Assembly (NCBI RefSeq): GCF_029537395.1
Contig: NZ_CP120677.1
Span: 2,814,566-2,878,565 of the forward strand
Source of the DNA: Tissierella sp. Yu-01
GTDB taxonomy: Bacteria > Bacillota > Clostridia > Tissierellales > Tissierellaceae
Direction of reading: 5' to 3'
Length of the DNA: 64,000 nucleotides
Positions within the stretch are counted from its first letter, which is position 1. The number at the start of each line of letters is the position of its first letter. A program made the translations under genes and the position numbers. The notes under the pieces are model-generated. The model had not been told where the DNA came from, did no database searches, and saw only the letters and a list, made by a program, of their open reading frames with translations. This document shows positions 63,307 through 64,000 of this stretch, piece by piece.

Positions 63307-64000
63307 ATGGATATTACAAGTTTAAAGGCTTGGGAAATGAAGGAGAAGATTCATAATAGAGAAATCTCCAGTAAGGAAATTATAGAAGCTCATATAAAGA
63401 GAATTGAAGAAGTAGAACCTAAAATAAATGCTTTTATCACATTAAACAAAGAAGAGGCCTTGAAGGAAGCTTCAAGGATAGATGAAAAAATAAGAAATAA
63501 AGAAGAAGTTGGAGTTTTAGCAGGCTTACCAATTGGTGTTAAAGATAATATAATCACTAAGAATTTAAGAACAACTTGTGCATCAAAAATGCTTGAAAAT
63601 TTCAATCCTCCATATAATGCTACAGTAATTGATAAGATAAAATATAATGATGGAATTATTATGGGTAAAACTAATATGGACGAGTTTGCAATGGGAGGTT
63701 CATCAGAAACATCATATTTTGGAGCAACTAAAAATCCAGTAGATACAAGCAAAGTTTCAGGAGGTTCCTCTGGAGGTTCAGCAGCAGCTGTAGGAGCTAA
63801 GGAAGTACCATTAGCTTTAGGTACAGACACAGGTGGATCAGTTAGACAACCAGCAAGTTTTTGTGGTGTTGTAGGATTAAAACCTTCCTATGGTATGGTA
63901 TCTAGATATGGAGTTATCCCAATGGCTAATACGCTTGATCAAGTAGGAGTATTCGGAAGAGATGTTAAAGATGCAGCACTGATGTTAAGTGCAGTAACTG
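63307..64000 (+). CDS. gatA: Aspartyl/glutamyl-tRNA amidotransferase subunit A (partial, runs off the window)
   Basis: The first 231 codons of the amidase subunit that releases ammonia from glutamine. The amidase triad is visible at the positions known for bacterial GatA: K79 (GVKDN), S154 (SGGSSGGS) and S178 (TDTGGSVRQPA). AGGGGTGAT precedes the ATG, 13 bases after gatC. The rest, and probably gatB, lie beyond the window. Confidence 0.96.
   Translation, partial: MDITSLKAWEMKEKIHNREISSKEIIEAHIKRIEEVEPKINAFITLNKEEALKEASRIDEKIRNKEEVGVLAGLPIGVKDNIITKNLRTTCASKMLENFNPPYNATVIDKIKYNDGIIMGKTNMDEFAMGGSSETSYFGATKNPVDTSKVSGGSSGGSAAAVGAKEVPLALGTDTGGSVRQPASFCGVVGLKPSYGMVSRYGVIPMANTLDQVGVFGRDVKDAALMLSAVT

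Noticed and set aside
1-64000. CRISPR arrays, tRNA and rRNA genes
   Set aside because: No regular spaced repeats, no tRNA-like TTCGA arms with matching acceptor stems and no rRNA-like conserved blocks were seen on reading.

Overview
The window comes from a low-GC, Gram-positive, anaerobic-type chromosome. It is AT-rich throughout, nearly all genes have strong AGGAGG-like ribosome binding sites, and intrinsic terminators are abundant. The content fits a clostridial or Tissierella-like amino-acid fermenter: formiminoglutamate/folate enzymes, a Na+/glutamate symporter, a CBS-containing family II pyrophosphatase, and pcrA-ligA-gatCA in a row. I see no rRNA, tRNA, CRISPR array or replication origin, and I do not name a species.

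Region by region. 1-3.3 kb is a copper operon (csoR, copA, copZ and a tiny LDCC-motif protein) behind a CsoR-type operator. 3.4-7 kb holds ppaC and a flavin-binding lipoprotein with a duplicated 214-residue domain; an IS150-type IS3 element has inserted exactly into the loop of that gene's terminator. 8.6-13.3 kb carries cls, lplA, lipA, a ComEC-like metallo-hydrolase and a DUF3006 protein. 13.4-18 kb has a cell-wall glucosaminidase, a diguanylate cyclase and an M20 amidohydrolase. 18-22 kb is a loose accessory stretch (AAA ATPase, Nudix remnant, DUF1801-like protein, acetyltransferase) followed by an ECF sigma factor with a DUF4179 partner.

22.3-26.8 kb is a cobalamin operon: consensus promoter, B12 riboswitch with terminator, btuF-btuC-btuD, a likely corrinoid adenosyltransferase and a DUF71 ATP-pyrophosphatase. 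26.8-36 kb carries a DUF6530-like/GIY-YIG pair behind an operator array, a VanRS-type two-component system with a DD-carboxypeptidase, and a second two-component system next to a MacB/FtsX-type ABC transporter. 35.8-37.6 kb is an unrecognised three-gene membrane cassette ending in a stand-alone Cache sensor. birA, a small CCGG membrane protein, aroA-aroC and several small membrane or sensory proteins follow to 43.3 kb.

43.3-49.5 kb is a histidine/formiminoglutamate module. A sensor kinase with a decayed sensor domain and an intact sigma54 activator precede a GG-N10-GC sigma54 promoter, which leads into gltS-ftcD-fchA-hutD. At 49.5-50.4 kb a membrane ferredoxin of the NapH/CcoG type has a consensus promoter with a perfect CsoR-like palindrome next to it, linking it to the copper regulon at the left end. 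The right end carries an azoreductase, a DegV protein, an ECF-sigma/TPR locus, an unrecognised protein with a C-terminal deaminase-like zinc motif, then pcrA interrupted by an intein that appears to carry a GIY-YIG-like domain, ligA, gatC and the start of gatA.
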